A stretch of DNA of 64,000 nucleotides from Acinetobacter portensis (GTDB taxonomy: Bacteria > Pseudomonadota > Gammaproteobacteria > Pseudomonadales > Moraxellaceae), in assembly GCF_023158935.1 (NCBI RefSeq), contig NZ_CP096120.1, positions 124,001 to 188,000 on the forward strand. Direction: 5' to 3'. Below, in pieces: positions 19,398-28,594 of this stretch. The notes beneath the pieces were generated by a model. It was not told where the DNA came from, did no database searches, and was given only the letters and a program-made list of their open reading frames with translations. Made by a program: the position numbers and the translations under genes. The first letter of the stretch is position 1. Each line of letters begins with the position of its first letter.

Positions 19398-20462
19398 ATG
19401 GCTGATTTAAGCTCTCCTGTACAGTTTGGTGATTTAAAACTTAAAAACCGTGTAGTTATGGCACCGTTAACACGAAGCCGTGCAACAGATGATCGTGTAC
19501 CTACAGCAATGATGGCTGAGTACTATGCACAGCGTGCAAGTGCAGGTTTAATTATTTCTGAAGCAACGGTTATTGCAGAAGAAGCAAATGGTTATTTAAA
19601 TACACCAGGACTTTTTTCCGATGCTCAAGTTGAAGGCTGGAAACATGTGACTTCTGCTGTACATGAAAAAGGTGGCTTAATTGTTGCACAATTATGGCAT
19701 GTTGGTCGTGTGTCTGACCCTGAGTTATTGAACGGTGAAACACCTGTTTCAGCAAGTGCAGTTCAACAAGCAGGTCAAGTGAGCTTATTACGTCCTAAAC
19801 GCGATTATGTTGTACCTCGTCCGCTTGAAATTTCAGAAATTCATTCAATTACAGAACAATTTAAACAAGCCGCTATTCGTGCCAAAGAAGCAGGCTTTGA
19901 TGGCGTAGAACTTCATGCTGCAAATGGTTATTTAATTGACCAATTCCTACAAACTAAAACTAATAAGCGTGAAGATGAATACGGTGGTTCAGTTGAAAGC
20001 CGTGCACGTTTTTTATTAGAAGTTGTAGATGCTTTAATTGAAGTTTGGGGTGCAGGTCGAGTTGGTGTGCATTTAGCACCACGTGGTGATGAACACGATA
20101 TGGGCGATGACGCTCCACGTGAAACCTTTGGTTATGCAATGGAAGAATTAGGTAAGCGAAATATTGCTTTCTTCTTTACCCGTGAATACTTAGCGGAAGA
20201 CAGTATTTCAGAATATATGAAAGAGCGTTCAGGGAATGTTCCATATGTTGCCAATATGCGTTTAAGCCGTGATGATGCAATCGAATTATTAGCATCAGGT
20301 AAAGCAGATGCAGTTTCCTTTGGTAAAGACTATATTTCGAATCCAGATTTATTTGAAAGATTGGTAAATAATTCAACTTTAAATGAATTAAAACTCGAAA
20401 ATATGATTGGAACAGATGTTCCTGAAGGATATATCGACTATCCAACTTTAGATAAAGCATAA
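19398..20462 (+). CDS. Old Yellow Enzyme family alkene reductase (NemA-like)
   Basis: 354-residue FMN-dependent ene-reductase. I start at the ATG at 19398, which has GAGG 5 nt upstream; the GTG at 19380 would add only six residues. Family blocks are DLKLKNRVVMAPLTRSRA, AQLWHVGRVSD, GFDGVELHAANGYLIDQFL (HxxN pair binding the substrate carbonyl or nitro group) and VSFGKDYISNPDL. Relatives reduce electrophilic alkenes, N-ethylmaleimide and nitro compounds with NADPH. Pairing with an ArsR-type repressor resembles the nemR-nemA logic, though the regulator family differs. A terminator follows. Confidence 0.9.
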   Translation: MADLSSPVQFGDLKLKNRVVMAPLTRSRATDDRVPTAMMAEYYAQRASAGLIISEATVIAEEANGYLNTPGLFSDAQVEGWKHVTSAVHEKGGLIVAQLWHVGRVSDPELLNGETPVSASAVQQAGQVSLLRPKRDYVVPRPLEISEIHSITEQFKQAAIRAKEAGFDGVELHAANGYLIDQFLQTKTNKREDEYGGSVESRARFLLEVVDALIEVWGAGRVGVHLAPRGDEHDMGDDAPRETFGYAMEELGKRNIAFFFTREYLAEDSISEYMKERSGNVPYVANMRLSRDDAIELLASGKADAVSFGKDYISNPDLFERLVNNSTLNELKLENMIGTDVPEGYIDYPTLDKA

Positions 20463-20488
20463 GTCTTTACATAATAAAGTGATTTTAA

Positions 20489-20529
20489 AGAGCCACATTG
20501 ATTAACAAGTGAATGTGGCTCTGTTATAT
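20489..20529 (+). terminator. Rho-independent terminator after the OYE gene
   Basis: AGAGCCACATT (20489-20499) and AATGTGGCTCT (20512-20522) form an 11-bp stem followed by GTTATATTTTT. Confidence 0.75.
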
Positions 20530-20560
20530 TTTTAATTCACCACATTTTAAGGCAATTCAT

Positions 20561-21841
20561 TTGGCTACTCCATTTTGGTATAACGCAGCACTTTCACTTT
20601 TAAAACCAGTTTATAAATGGAAAATTAAAAAACGTGCAGACAGTGCCGAGCAGTTACAACAGGAGTTGCTAGAACGTTTGGGACCTTTTCAAAATCCTAA
20701 AAATTTAAATGCAATTTGGTTTCATGTGGTTTCTGTAGGTGAAACAAATGCGGCTCAACCTTTAATTGAACACTATTTGAAAAATGGTCATTCCGTATTA
20801 GTTACCAATACAACAAAAACAGGGCAGGCTCGCGCTAAATCATTATTTTTAAAAGAACCTTATTTAGATTTATTTCAGGCGGTGTATTTACCTGCCGATC
20901 AAAAACAATTAATTGCAGATTTCTTTAAGTTGTATCAGCCGAAATTATTGATCTTGGTTGAAACGGAATTGTGGCCAAATTTAATTGATCAAGCACATGA
21001 ATTTAATGTGCCGTGTATATTAATTAATGCACGACTTTCAGAAAAATCTGCCAAAGGTTATGGAAAAGTTCCAAGCTTAACCACATCCATGTTAAGTGGT
21101 TTAAATGAGTTGTTAGCGCAAGATCAAGCATCTTTAGAGCGCTTTACTGCTTTAGGTGCAAATACTGAAACGAGCCGAGTGGTTGGGAGTATTAAGTTTG
21201 ATATTTCTGCACCTGAACTTTTTATAGAAAAAGCCCAAAATTTGGTGCAAGAATGGCAATTAGCACAACGTAAAATTATTACTATTGCGAGTACTCATGC
21301 ACCTGAAGAAAAAGATATTTTGAGGGCTTTAAAGCCATATTTAACTGAATATCCTGAGCTTTTGTGTATTGTTGTACCACGTCACCCTGAACGTTTTAAT
21401 GAAGTTTTTGAAGCAAGTCAAAGCTTAGATTTAAATATTCAGCGTCGTAGTTTAGGACAAGCGATTGAACAAAATACCCAAGTATATTTAGCAGATAGCA
21501 TGGGCGAAATGTGGCTTTGGTATGTAATGAGTCAGGCTTGTTTTGTAGGTGGTTCGCTAAATGAACCGGGTGGTGGTCATAATATTTTAGAGCCAATTGC
21601 ACTGAATGTTCCGACAGTTTTGGGTAAAAACTACTTTAATTTTCAAACGATTGTTGATGAGTTTGTTGAAGCATCTGCGGTTAAAATTGTACAAACTGCG
21701 GAAGAAGCTGCAAAAGATTTAGTACAGCTTGTTTATGATCCTGCATTGGTTGAGTATTTGAACCTAAATGCAGCCAATATTATGGAAAAAAACAAAGGCT
21801 CTTTAGCAAAACACGTTCAAGTTATTAATCAATATTTATGA
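20561..21841 (+). CDS. waaA: 3-deoxy-D-manno-octulosonic acid (Kdo) transferase
   Basis: 426-residue GT30 enzyme adding Kdo to lipid IVA at the inner membrane. I prefer the TTG at 20561 (protein start ATPFWYNAALSLLKP, AAGG upstream) over the ATG at 20513, because the earlier codon lies inside the terminator of the preceding gene. Family markers are FHVVSVGETNAAQPLI (catalytic Glu), LVETELWPNLI, VVPRHPERF and GGSLNEPGGGHNILEP. The stop overlaps the rsmE start (ATGA, 21838-21841), so the two are translationally coupled. Confidence 0.93.
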   Translation: MATPFWYNAALSLLKPVYKWKIKKRADSAEQLQQELLERLGPFQNPKNLNAIWFHVVSVGETNAAQPLIEHYLKNGHSVLVTNTTKTGQARAKSLFLKEPYLDLFQAVYLPADQKQLIADFFKLYQPKLLILVETELWPNLIDQAHEFNVPCILINARLSEKSAKGYGKVPSLTTSMLSGLNELLAQDQASLERFTALGANTETSRVVGSIKFDISAPELFIEKAQNLVQEWQLAQRKIITIASTHAPEEKDILRALKPYLTEYPELLCIVVPRHPERFNEVFEASQSLDLNIQRRSLGQAIEQNTQVYLADSMGEMWLWYVMSQACFVGGSLNEPGGGHNILEPIALNVPTVLGKNYFNFQTIVDEFVEASAVKIVQTAEEAAKDLVQLVYDPALVEYLNLNAANIMEKNKGSLAKHVQVINQYL

Positions 21842-22551
21842 ATATCGTTTTGCTTGATGAGCGACAAACTCAGTCAGATGTTTGGAAAATTTCATCGAAA
21901 CGTCAGCTTGAGCATTTACACACTCATGTGGATGTAAAAATAGGAGATACCCTCAAAGTCGGGATTCTTCAAGGCAAACGGTATCTTACAAAAATTGTCG
22001 ATATCACTGAAACAGCGATTCATGTGCAACCTTTGCATGAAGAAGCTGTGCCTGAAAAATTAGCAGTTACGTTAATTGTGGCTTTACCAAGACCAAAAGT
22101 TTTACGTCGTTTAATTATGGACAGTGTGACTTTGGGTGTTGAGAAAATCATTTTATTACATAGTTATCGCGTAGATAAAAGCTACTGGCAAACACCATTT
22201 TTACAACAACTTGATCATTATGTGACATTAGGTTTAGAGCAAGCAGGCGACACCATTTCACCTAAAATTGAACTGTATAAACGCTTTAAACCTTTTGTGG
22301 AAGATGTTTTACCCACACTTATTTCAGAAGAATGTCCTGCCTATGTAGCACATCCTTATGTCGACCATAAAATGCCATTTGCGATTGAGCAGGGCTGTAC
22401 GATTGTGATTGGTCCCGAAGGTGGATTTATTCCTTATGAGATTGATTTACTCATAAAAAACGGCTGCCAAGCAGTTAGCTTAGGCAACCGAATTATTCGT
22501 ACTGAAACAGTCATTCCTTATGTTTTAGGAAGATTATTTAGCGCGAGCTGA
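21838..22551 (+). CDS. rsmE: 16S rRNA (uracil1498-N3)-methyltransferase
   Basis: 237-residue SPOUT methyltransferase that modifies U1498 of 16S rRNA. An N-terminal PUA-like part is followed by the knotted domain with IVIGPEGGFIPYEID and LGNRIIRTETVIPYVLG, the SAM-binding motifs of the family. It overlaps waaA by 4 nt. Its 3' end overlaps the convergent mscS gene by 18 nt with no terminator between them. Confidence 0.95.
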   Translation: MNIVLLDERQTQSDVWKISSKRQLEHLHTHVDVKIGDTLKVGILQGKRYLTKIVDITETAIHVQPLHEEAVPEKLAVTLIVALPRPKVLRRLIMDSVTLGVEKIILLHSYRVDKSYWQTPFLQQLDHYVTLGLEQAGDTISPKIELYKRFKPFVEDVLPTLISEECPAYVAHPYVDHKMPFAIEQGCTIVIGPEGGFIPYEIDLLIKNGCQAVSLGNRIIRTETVIPYVLGRLFSAS

Positions 22552-23505
22552 CTCACCTTCATGACCTTCACCGCGGTATACTTTTACTTCTTGTACAGGG
22601 TAAGGAATTGAAATTTCATGCTCAGCAAAAGCTTGTATTACATTCTCTTGAACGTGGCTAATAGATGCTGATGTACTTGTTTCTGTTGTATCTACCCACC
22701 AACGAACTGTTAGGTTTACAGAAAAATCTGCAAGTGCAGATACATTCACGCTAAACATAGGCTCACTTAAAATTGTTGGATCGTTATCTAAGATTTTGAA
22801 AATCACATCACGTGCTTTTTGAACATCATCTTCATAACCAATACCAACCACAAATTCACAACGACGACGTGTATATGCAGTATTTACAGTCACAGCGCTT
22901 GTATAAACTGTTGCATTTGGAATAACGATACGACGACCATCTGGCGAACGTAAATAAGTTGCACGAATTTGAATATCTTCAACCGTACCCTCCATACCAG
23001 ATACAATAATGTCATCGCCAATTTTGAATGGTTCGCCTAGTAAAATTAAAATACCAGACAGCAAGTTTTGAAAAATATCTTTAAATGCAAAACCAATTGC
23101 AACCGAACCAATACCAAGAGCACTCATGAGCTGACCCGGTGTAAAACCAGGAATTGCAATGACCATCGCAATTAAAAAGCCAATGAAAATAATGGCAGAA
23201 CTACCAACACGGTTTAATACCAAAACTAAGTTTTGTTTAGTGTAAGAACGGTCAGATAATGCTTTACGTACAAAGTATTTGAATACTTTTGAAAGTAAGC
23301 AAAAAATAGTAAATACAATAATCGCAATACAAATATAGGGTAAACGTTCCCAAAAACCATCAACAAATTTATCGATGGTAGAGTAGGCATCATTATATTT
23401 TGCAGTATGTGCAATAACAGTTTGAGCAGTTTTTTCTGTTGCTTCGTGTAAAAGCTCAGTTGTACCTTGAGTTACATCGCTCAAAGTATTTTGTTGTCCG
23501 GCCAC
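22534..23505 (-). CDS. mscS: Small-conductance mechanosensitive channel MscS
   Basis: 323-residue inner-membrane channel that releases solutes on hypo-osmotic shock. After an N-terminal extension come three transmembrane helices. The pore helix region (LMSALGIGSVAIGFAFKD) and FQNLLSGILILLGEPFKIGD, typical of the family, lead into the cytoplasmic beta domain (VEDIQIRATYLRSPDGRRIVIPNA). The Gly/Ala packing pattern of TM3 is visible. It overlaps rsmE tail-to-tail by 18 nt. Confidence 0.93.
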   Translation of the reverse strand: MAGQQNTLSDVTQGTTELLHEATEKTAQTVIAHTAKYNDAYSTIDKFVDGFWERLPYICIAIIVFTIFCLLSKVFKYFVRKALSDRSYTKQNLVLVLNRVGSSAIIFIGFLIAMVIAIPGFTPGQLMSALGIGSVAIGFAFKDIFQNLLSGILILLGEPFKIGDDIIVSGMEGTVEDIQIRATYLRSPDGRRIVIPNATVYTSAVTVNTAYTRRRCEFVVGIGYEDDVQKARDVIFKILDNDPTILSEPMFSVNVSALADFSVNLTVRWWVDTTETSTSASISHVQENVIQAFAEHEISIPYPVQEVKVYRGEGHEGESARAK

Positions 23506-23615
23506 AGGCTTTCCAATAGATTCAAATTGACGCTATTTTGCCTGAAATAAATATAAAAATTAATAATTAAAATTTTACTGCATGTATTATTTTGTCAAGT
23601 TTTAAGAAGATTTGT

Positions 23616-24209
23616 TTAAAAATAATCCGTACTTTTTTCAAGGATTTCCGTTGGAGTTTCAAGTTGTCCCGCACCCATCATGTAAGACATTAAACTACCT
23701 GTTCCTAATATAGATAAGATGCTTATAACAATCATAAACCAAGCCAAAATCTTTTCCCAAATTGCGCTAATACGCTGAGGACCGTAATGATTTATACCTT
23801 GAGTTCCTGAACCTAAAAGTAGGTAGAAAAATACAAAAATATTCACGAGTGGCACAATAAAAAGCAGAATGAACCAGCCTGAACGATTCATATCGTGAAA
23901 ACGACGCACTTGAATCACAAGATTAAAATAGAAATATAAAACAGAAATAATTAAAAAGCCCAATCCGCCTAGACCCATTAATGTATCTATGAAATGTGAA
24001 TCTAAGGATTGAGTACTTAAATTAAAAATACCTAAAGCCAAACTCAGGGTAATAACAGCAAAAAATGTAATTAAGTTGAGAAAACCATACCACGCGATAT
24101 AACTTAAACGCCCAAAACGGCCATTCAAAGATAAAGGATTATCTTGAATTTGCGTTTGCTGACGGGAAAAGAAGTTAGAAGATTGGTTTGGATTCATGGA
24201 TGTGCTCAA
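23616..24209 (-). CDS. DUF805 membrane protein
   Basis: 197-residue inner-membrane protein with about four or five hydrophobic segments. LNGRFGRLSYIAWYGFLN and VRRFHDMNRSGWFILLF are the hallmark motifs of DUF805 (YhaH-like); GTQGINHYGP is a common ending block of the family. The N-terminus is a polar Gln/Asn/Ser-rich tail and the C-terminus ends in a short charged tail. The function of the family is not known. It lies 110 nt upstream of mscS in the same direction, so the two may share a transcript. Confidence 0.85.
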   Translation of the reverse strand: MSTSMNPNQSSNFFSRQQTQIQDNPLSLNGRFGRLSYIAWYGFLNLITFFAVITLSLALGIFNLSTQSLDSHFIDTLMGLGGLGFLIISVLYFYFNLVIQVRRFHDMNRSGWFILLFIVPLVNIFVFFYLLLGSGTQGINHYGPQRISAIWEKILAWFMIVISILSILGTGSLMSYMMGAGQLETPTEILEKSTDYF

Positions 24210-24354
24210 GGCTTTAAAAAGAGAGATATTTAGAATTAAACATTATTTAAATATACGTTCGAATTATAAAGTGAACTGAATATTTCAGATATAAAAATAC
24301 ACAATTCATATAATTTAAATTGTAATGTCACACATTTAGTTGTACAAATATTAT

Positions 24355-24364
24355 ACGACCAAAG
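24355..24364 (+). promoter_or_regulatory. ACGACCAAAG motif upstream of acs, shared with yjcH-actP
   Basis: The motif starts 123 nt before the acs ATG. The identical 10-mer is found 109 nt before yjcH (35106-35115). Here it also forms a dyad, ACGAC (24355-24359) with GTCGT (24372-24376). Both genes serve acetate uptake and activation, so it is a candidate binding site for the CrbR-like regulator encoded between them. Confidence 0.5.
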
Positions 24365-24477
24365 CAGAATTGTCGTGTGTTAAAAATAGCCTTAATACTG
24401 ATTGTATGCAGAAATAATAAATGAATAACGGGCATAACATTTCGAGATGAAATGTAAAAAGATCAAGGAAGTACAAT

Positions 24478-26424
24478 ATGAAAGAAATATACCCTGTACC
24501 AGAAGGATTTAAAAAAACTGCGCGGACAAATGAAGCAGACTATTTTGAACGTTATCAAAAATCTATAGATCATCCTGAAGAATTTTGGGCTGAACAAGCG
24601 AATAAATTAGAATGGATTAAGCCTTTTACAAAAGTAAAAGATACAAGTTTTGAAGAAAATAATTTTAAAGTCGAATGGTTTGCAGATGGTCAACTCAATA
24701 TAAGTGCCAATTGTTTAGACCGTCATTTAAAGGAACATCCATATAAACCTGCCATTATTTGGGAAGGAGATCATCCTTCTAGGCATAAAATTATTTCATT
24801 TTCAGAACTGCATGATGAAACTTGCCGATTTGCCAATGTCTTAAAAAAGAATGGCGTGAAAAAAGGCGATCGTGTGGTTTTGTATATGCCAATGGTTTCT
24901 GAAGTTGCTATTTCTATGCTTGCATGTGCACGTATTGGTGCAGTGCATTGTGTAGTATTTGGAGGTTTTTCACCAGATTCATTGGCAAGCCGAATTGAAG
25001 ATTGCCAAGCCAAAGTAGTTATTACGGCTGACTCAGGTATGCGTGGTGGTAAGCCAATTCCACTGAAAGAAAATGTAGATATCGCTTTAAACATTCCCGG
25101 AACAGAATGTGTTCAAAATGTCATTGTGGTGCATCGTACGGGCAACCCAATTGATATGAAAGATGGTCGTGATTTGTGGTATCACTCAGAAATTATGACG
25201 GTTAATGACATTTGCCCGCCAGAACCAATGAATGCGGAAGATCCATTATTCATTTTATATACTTCGGGTTCTACAGGTAAGCCAAAAGGGGTAATGCACA
25301 CTACAGGTGGCTATTTAACCTATGCAAATTTTACATTTCGTGAAGTTTTCGATTTAAAACAAGACGATGTATTTTGGTGTACAGCAGATGTAGGTTGGAT
25401 TACAGGACATTCATACGTTTTGTATGGTCCTCTTTCAAATGGTACAACCACGCTTATGTTTGAAGGGATTCCACAATATCCAACATGGGCACGAACAGGT
25501 CATATTGTAGATAAGCACAATGTTACAGTTCTATATACAGCGCCAACAGCAATTCGCGCAATGATGCGAGAAGGCGATTCATTTGTACGTGAAAGTGACC
25601 GTAGTAGCTTACGATTACTAGGTTCTGTAGGTGAGCCAATTAATCCTGAAGCTTGGAATTGGTATTACACGGTTGTAGGCGAGGAGCGTTGCCCAATTGT
25701 AGATACATGGTGGCAAACGGAAACAGGTGGTTTCATGATTACGCCATTACCTGGTGCAACGGCTTTAAAACCAGGTTCAGCAACACGACCATTTTTTGGT
25801 GTGAAACCCGCCATTGTAGATTCAGATGGTGTAGAGCTTTTGGGAGAAGCGGAAGGAAATCTTATTATTACAGATTCTTGGCCGGGACAAATGCGAACGA
25901 TTTGGGGAGATCATCCTCGATTTATTGAAACGTATTTTTCAACTTATTCGGGAGCCTATTTTACTGGAGATGGTGCACGTAGAGATAAAGACGGATATTA
26001 CTGGATTACCGGTCGTGTTGATGATGTATTAAATGTGTCTGGGCATAGATTAGGAACAGCAGAAATTGAAAGTGCTTTGGTTGCACATGAACATGTTGCA
26101 GAAGCTGCGGTTGTAGGTATGCCACATGATATTAAAGGGCAAGGTGTTGCCGCTTATGTCACTTTACAAGCAGATACACCTGAAACAGAAGAATTAAGAC
26201 AAGAACTTGTTGCTTGGGTTCGTAAAGTTTTAGGACCTGTTGCGACGCCAGACGCTATTTATTGGGCACCTGCATTACCCAAAACTCGTTCGGGGAAAAT
26301 CATGCGTCGAATTTTAAGAAAAATTGCAGCAAATGAGCTTGATAGTTTAGGTGATACTTCAACTTTGGCAGATCCTCAAGTGGTAGATCAGCTGATTATT
26401 GAAGTGAAATCTCAACATCCTTAA
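24478..26424 (+). CDS. acs: Acetyl-CoA synthetase
   Basis: 648-residue AMP-forming enzyme that activates acetate to acetyl-CoA. The adenylation P-loop [15 protein letters not shown], the ATP/AMP motif [29 protein letters not shown] and the C-terminal [17 protein letters not shown], with the Lys controlled by acetylation in other bacteria, are all present. AAGGAAG precedes the ATG. Acs genes of this type are activated by the CrbS/CrbR (MxtR/ErdR) system, whose likely genes lie 6 kb downstream. Confidence 0.98.
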   Translation: MKEIYPVPEGFKKTARTNEADYFERYQKSIDHPEEFWAEQANKLEWIKPFTKVKDTSFEENNFKVEWFADGQLNISANCLDRHLKEHPYKPAIIWEGDHPSRHKIISFSELHDETCRFANVLKKNGVKKGDRVVLYMPMVSEVAISMLACARIGAVHCVVFGGFSPDSLASRIEDCQAKVVITADSGMRGGKPIPLKENVDIALNIPGTECVQNVIVVHRTGNPIDMKDGRDLWYHSEIMTVNDICPPEPMNAEDPLFILYTSGSTGKPKGVMHTTGGYLTYANFTFREVFDLKQDDVFWCTADVGWITGHSYVLYGPLSNGTTTLMFEGIPQYPTWARTGHIVDKHNVTVLYTAPTAIRAMMREGDSFVRESDRSSLRLLGSVGEPINPEAWNWYYTVVGEERCPIVDTWWQTETGGFMITPLPGATALKPGSATRPFFGVKPAIVDSDGVELLGEAEGNLIITDSWPGQMRTIWGDHPRFIETYFSTYSGAYFTGDGARRDKDGYYWITGRVDDVLNVSGHRLGTAEIESALVAHEHVAEAAVVGMPHDIKGQGVAAYVTLQADTPETEELRQELVAWVRKVLGPVATPDAIYWAPALPKTRSGKIMRRILRKIAANELDSLGDTSTLADPQVVDQLIIEVKSQHP

Positions 26425-26440
26425 GTTATTGTTAATATAG

Positions 26441-26471
26441 AAATACCGTTAGTTGTTTTAGCGGTATTTTT
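26441..26471 (+). terminator. Rho-independent terminator after acs
   Basis: AAATACCG (26441-26448) pairs with CGGTATTT, followed by further T residues. Confidence 0.7.
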
Positions 26472-26541
26472 ATTTTAAAGATAAAGTCTTCATGCATTGA
26501 GATAAAGCAAAAGTTCAACCTCTGATAAGCTAAAAAAAGTT

Positions 26542-27741
26542 ATGAAAAATGTCGATAATATTATGAATGCTTCATCTCCTACTCAATTTGATGCGATAAA
26601 AATTGCACAGCAACTTGCAGAAAAATTTGCAGAAACAGCAGCGGAAAGAGATAAAACAGGAGGGAACCCAAAAGTTGAACGTGATTTAATTCGTGAAAGT
26701 GGACTTTTAGGTTTGTCTATTCCAAATGAGTTTGGTGGGCAGGGTGGGAGTTGGAAAACCATTTTTAAAACCATTCAAACGATTGCTCAAGTTGATAGTT
26801 CACTAGCGCATGTATATGGTTTTCATCATTTACTTATTGCTACGGTTCAGCTTTTTTCACAGCCTGAACAATATGAAAAATGGTTCACACAAACGGCAAA
26901 AGAAAACTTATTTTGGGGCAATACATTGAACCCATTAGATCAGCGAACAATTGCAACGAAAGTTTCGGAAACAGATTATATTTTCCATGGTGATAAAAGC
27001 TTTTGCTCAGGTTCAATCGATTCAGATATTTTGCTTTGTTCGGCTTATAACGAAGCAGGTAAATTATTGATTGGCGTGATTCCAACAGTACGTGAAGGCG
27101 TAAGCTTTTTAGGTGATTGGAATAATATGGGGCAACGCCAAACCGATAGTGGCACAAGTCATTTTGAACAAGTGAAAATTCAAGAAAGTGAATTGTTATT
27201 AAATCCCGGGCCTTTAAGTACGCCATATTCGAGTTTACGTCCGCTTATTGCTCAACTTATTTTTGTGCATATGTTTTTAGGCGTGGCTGAAGGTGCATTT
27301 GAAACAGCAAAAGCAACGGTTCAAAGCCAAAAAGCATGGTCTAAATCTTTAGCTGAAAATGCGGTGAATGATCCTTTTACTCAAAAGCACTTTGCAGAGT
27401 TTTATGTTCAGCTAGAAGGTGTACGTTTGCTTGCAAATAAAGCTGTAGAAATATTACAACAAGCTTGGAATATGGGTGAAAACTTAACAGCAGAACAGCG
27501 TGGCGAAGTGTCTATTGCAATCGCAACTGCAAAAATTGCATCTACAAATACTTCGTTATATATCACGCAAAATATTTTCCAAGTGATGGGCGCGCGGGCA
27601 ACGACAGCAAAGTTAAATTTAGATCGTTTTTGGCGTAATGTGCGAACTCAAACTTTGCATGATCCTGTAGATTATAAATATCAAGAAATTGGAGAATGGG
27701 TGCTTACAGGAAAAGTTCCTGATCCAAGTTTTTATTCTTAG
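26542..27741 (+). CDS. SfnC/DszC-like flavin-dependent monooxygenase (acyl-CoA dehydrogenase fold)
   Basis: 399-residue protein of the acyl-CoA dehydrogenase superfamily, with the N-terminal helical domain (LLGLSIPNEFGGQGGSW), the beta domain and the C-terminal helical bundle (ITQNIFQVMGARATTAKLNLDRFWRNVRTQTLHDP). That ending is seen in DszC/SfnC-type enzymes, which use reduced FMN for oxygenation rather than dehydrogenating acyl-CoA. The neighbours sfnG, an FMN reductase and a riboflavin synthase fit a role in organosulfur use. The start is uncertain: the second Met at 26563 is possible. It could still be a true acyl-CoA dehydrogenase, so I leave out a symbol. Confidence 0.72.
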   Translation: MKNVDNIMNASSPTQFDAIKIAQQLAEKFAETAAERDKTGGNPKVERDLIRESGLLGLSIPNEFGGQGGSWKTIFKTIQTIAQVDSSLAHVYGFHHLLIATVQLFSQPEQYEKWFTQTAKENLFWGNTLNPLDQRTIATKVSETDYIFHGDKSFCSGSIDSDILLCSAYNEAGKLLIGVIPTVREGVSFLGDWNNMGQRQTDSGTSHFEQVKIQESELLLNPGPLSTPYSSLRPLIAQLIFVHMFLGVAEGAFETAKATVQSQKAWSKSLAENAVNDPFTQKHFAEFYVQLEGVRLLANKAVEILQQAWNMGENLTAEQRGEVSIAIATAKIASTNTSLYITQNIFQVMGARATTAKLNLDRFWRNVRTQTLHDPVDYKYQEIGEWVLTGKVPDPSFYS

Positions 27742-27758
27742 ATTTTTCTTTTAATGAG

Positions 27759-27798
27759 AAAGAGCCTTAAATACTTCATTGAAAATTTAAGGCTCTTT
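27759..27798. terminator. Bidirectional terminator
   Basis: AAAGAGCCTTAAAT (27759-27772) and ATTTAAGGCTCTTT (27785-27798) form a perfect 14-bp stem between two converging genes. Confidence 0.88.
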
Positions 27799-27804
27799 TT
27801 TGCT

Positions 27805-28419
27805 TTATTTTTGATGAATATTTTCTAAAGTATCGACCATTGTTCGTGTCATTTGATCAATTTCATAATTCACATCATCACCAAGTTTTACATCTTTCCA
27901 AGTGGTTAAACGTAAAGTTTCAGGAATTAAATCGACAGAGATTTGTTGCGTATTTCGGTCAACACGATTCACGGTTAAGCTACATCCATTTAATCCTATA
28001 AAACCTTTTAAGAAGAAATATTTGATATTCCCTTCAGGAATTTCGATATCTAAATGTAGGGTTTCACCTGTACGAACTAAATTAACAACTTTTGCCGTGC
28101 CTTCAATGTGACCATATAAGCTATGTCCGCCATTTTCTGCACCCACTTTAGCAGAGCGTTCAATATTGATTTCTGAACCTGCTTCAAGAAGTTTTAAAGT
28201 GGTAAGTTGATTGGTTAAATTTGAGATATCAAAATGAACCGTATTTTGGTCTGAATCGATGTACGTTGCTGTGAGGCAAACACCATTGATTGCAACACTT
28301 GCACCTATAAAAACATCTTGGAAAAAGTTATTTGTATTTGAAACAATAATCGTGCTGAATCCATCGCCTTGACGAACTTCAAGAACCTTTTCTAAACCTT
28401 GAACAATGCCTGTGTACAT
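27805..28419 (-). CDS. ribE: Riboflavin synthase, alpha subunit
   Basis: 204-residue enzyme dismutating two lumazines to riboflavin. Two lumazine-binding halves are visible: MYTGIVQGLEKV ... INGVCLTATY and GHIEGTAKV ... GLNGCSLTVNRVD. The N-terminus has Tyr in place of the usual Phe of MFTGIV. No FMN riboswitch sequence is seen upstream. Being placed among FMN-dependent sulfur genes rather than in a rib operon, it may be a second copy supplying flavin locally; whether another copy exists cannot be seen from this window. Confidence 0.93.
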   Translation of the reverse strand: MYTGIVQGLEKVLEVRQGDGFSTIIVSNTNNFFQDVFIGASVAINGVCLTATYIDSDQNTVHFDISNLTNQLTTLKLLEAGSEINIERSAKVGAENGGHSLYGHIEGTAKVVNLVRTGETLHLDIEIPEGNIKYFFLKGFIGLNGCSLTVNRVDRNTQQISVDLIPETLRLTTWKDVKLGDDVNYEIDQMTRTMVDTLENIHQK

Positions 28420-28521
28420 ATGCGAAATCTTATTTAAATTTTGAAGGTGATTGTAGAGATGAAAGCAAAGAGCGACCAGTAAATTTTATATTTCGGCTAT
28501 ATTTTGTCTGATTGTAAAACA

Positions 28522-28553
28522 TAAAAAAATCCCCCAAGCCGAGTCTTGAGGGG
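28522..28553 (-). terminator. Terminator of the msuE-sfnG transcript
   Basis: Read on the minus strand, CCCCTCAAG and CTTGGGGG form a GC-rich stem with a short loop followed by ATTTTTTTA. It lies between sfnG and ribE, separating their transcripts. Confidence 0.75.
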
Positions 28554-28594
28554 AATTTGAAACATTAGAATTCTATTTAATTATTATTTGAAAA

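Noticed and set aside
28420..28521. FMN riboswitch before riboflavin synthase
   Set aside because: None of the conserved RFN element blocks could be seen on the minus strand.
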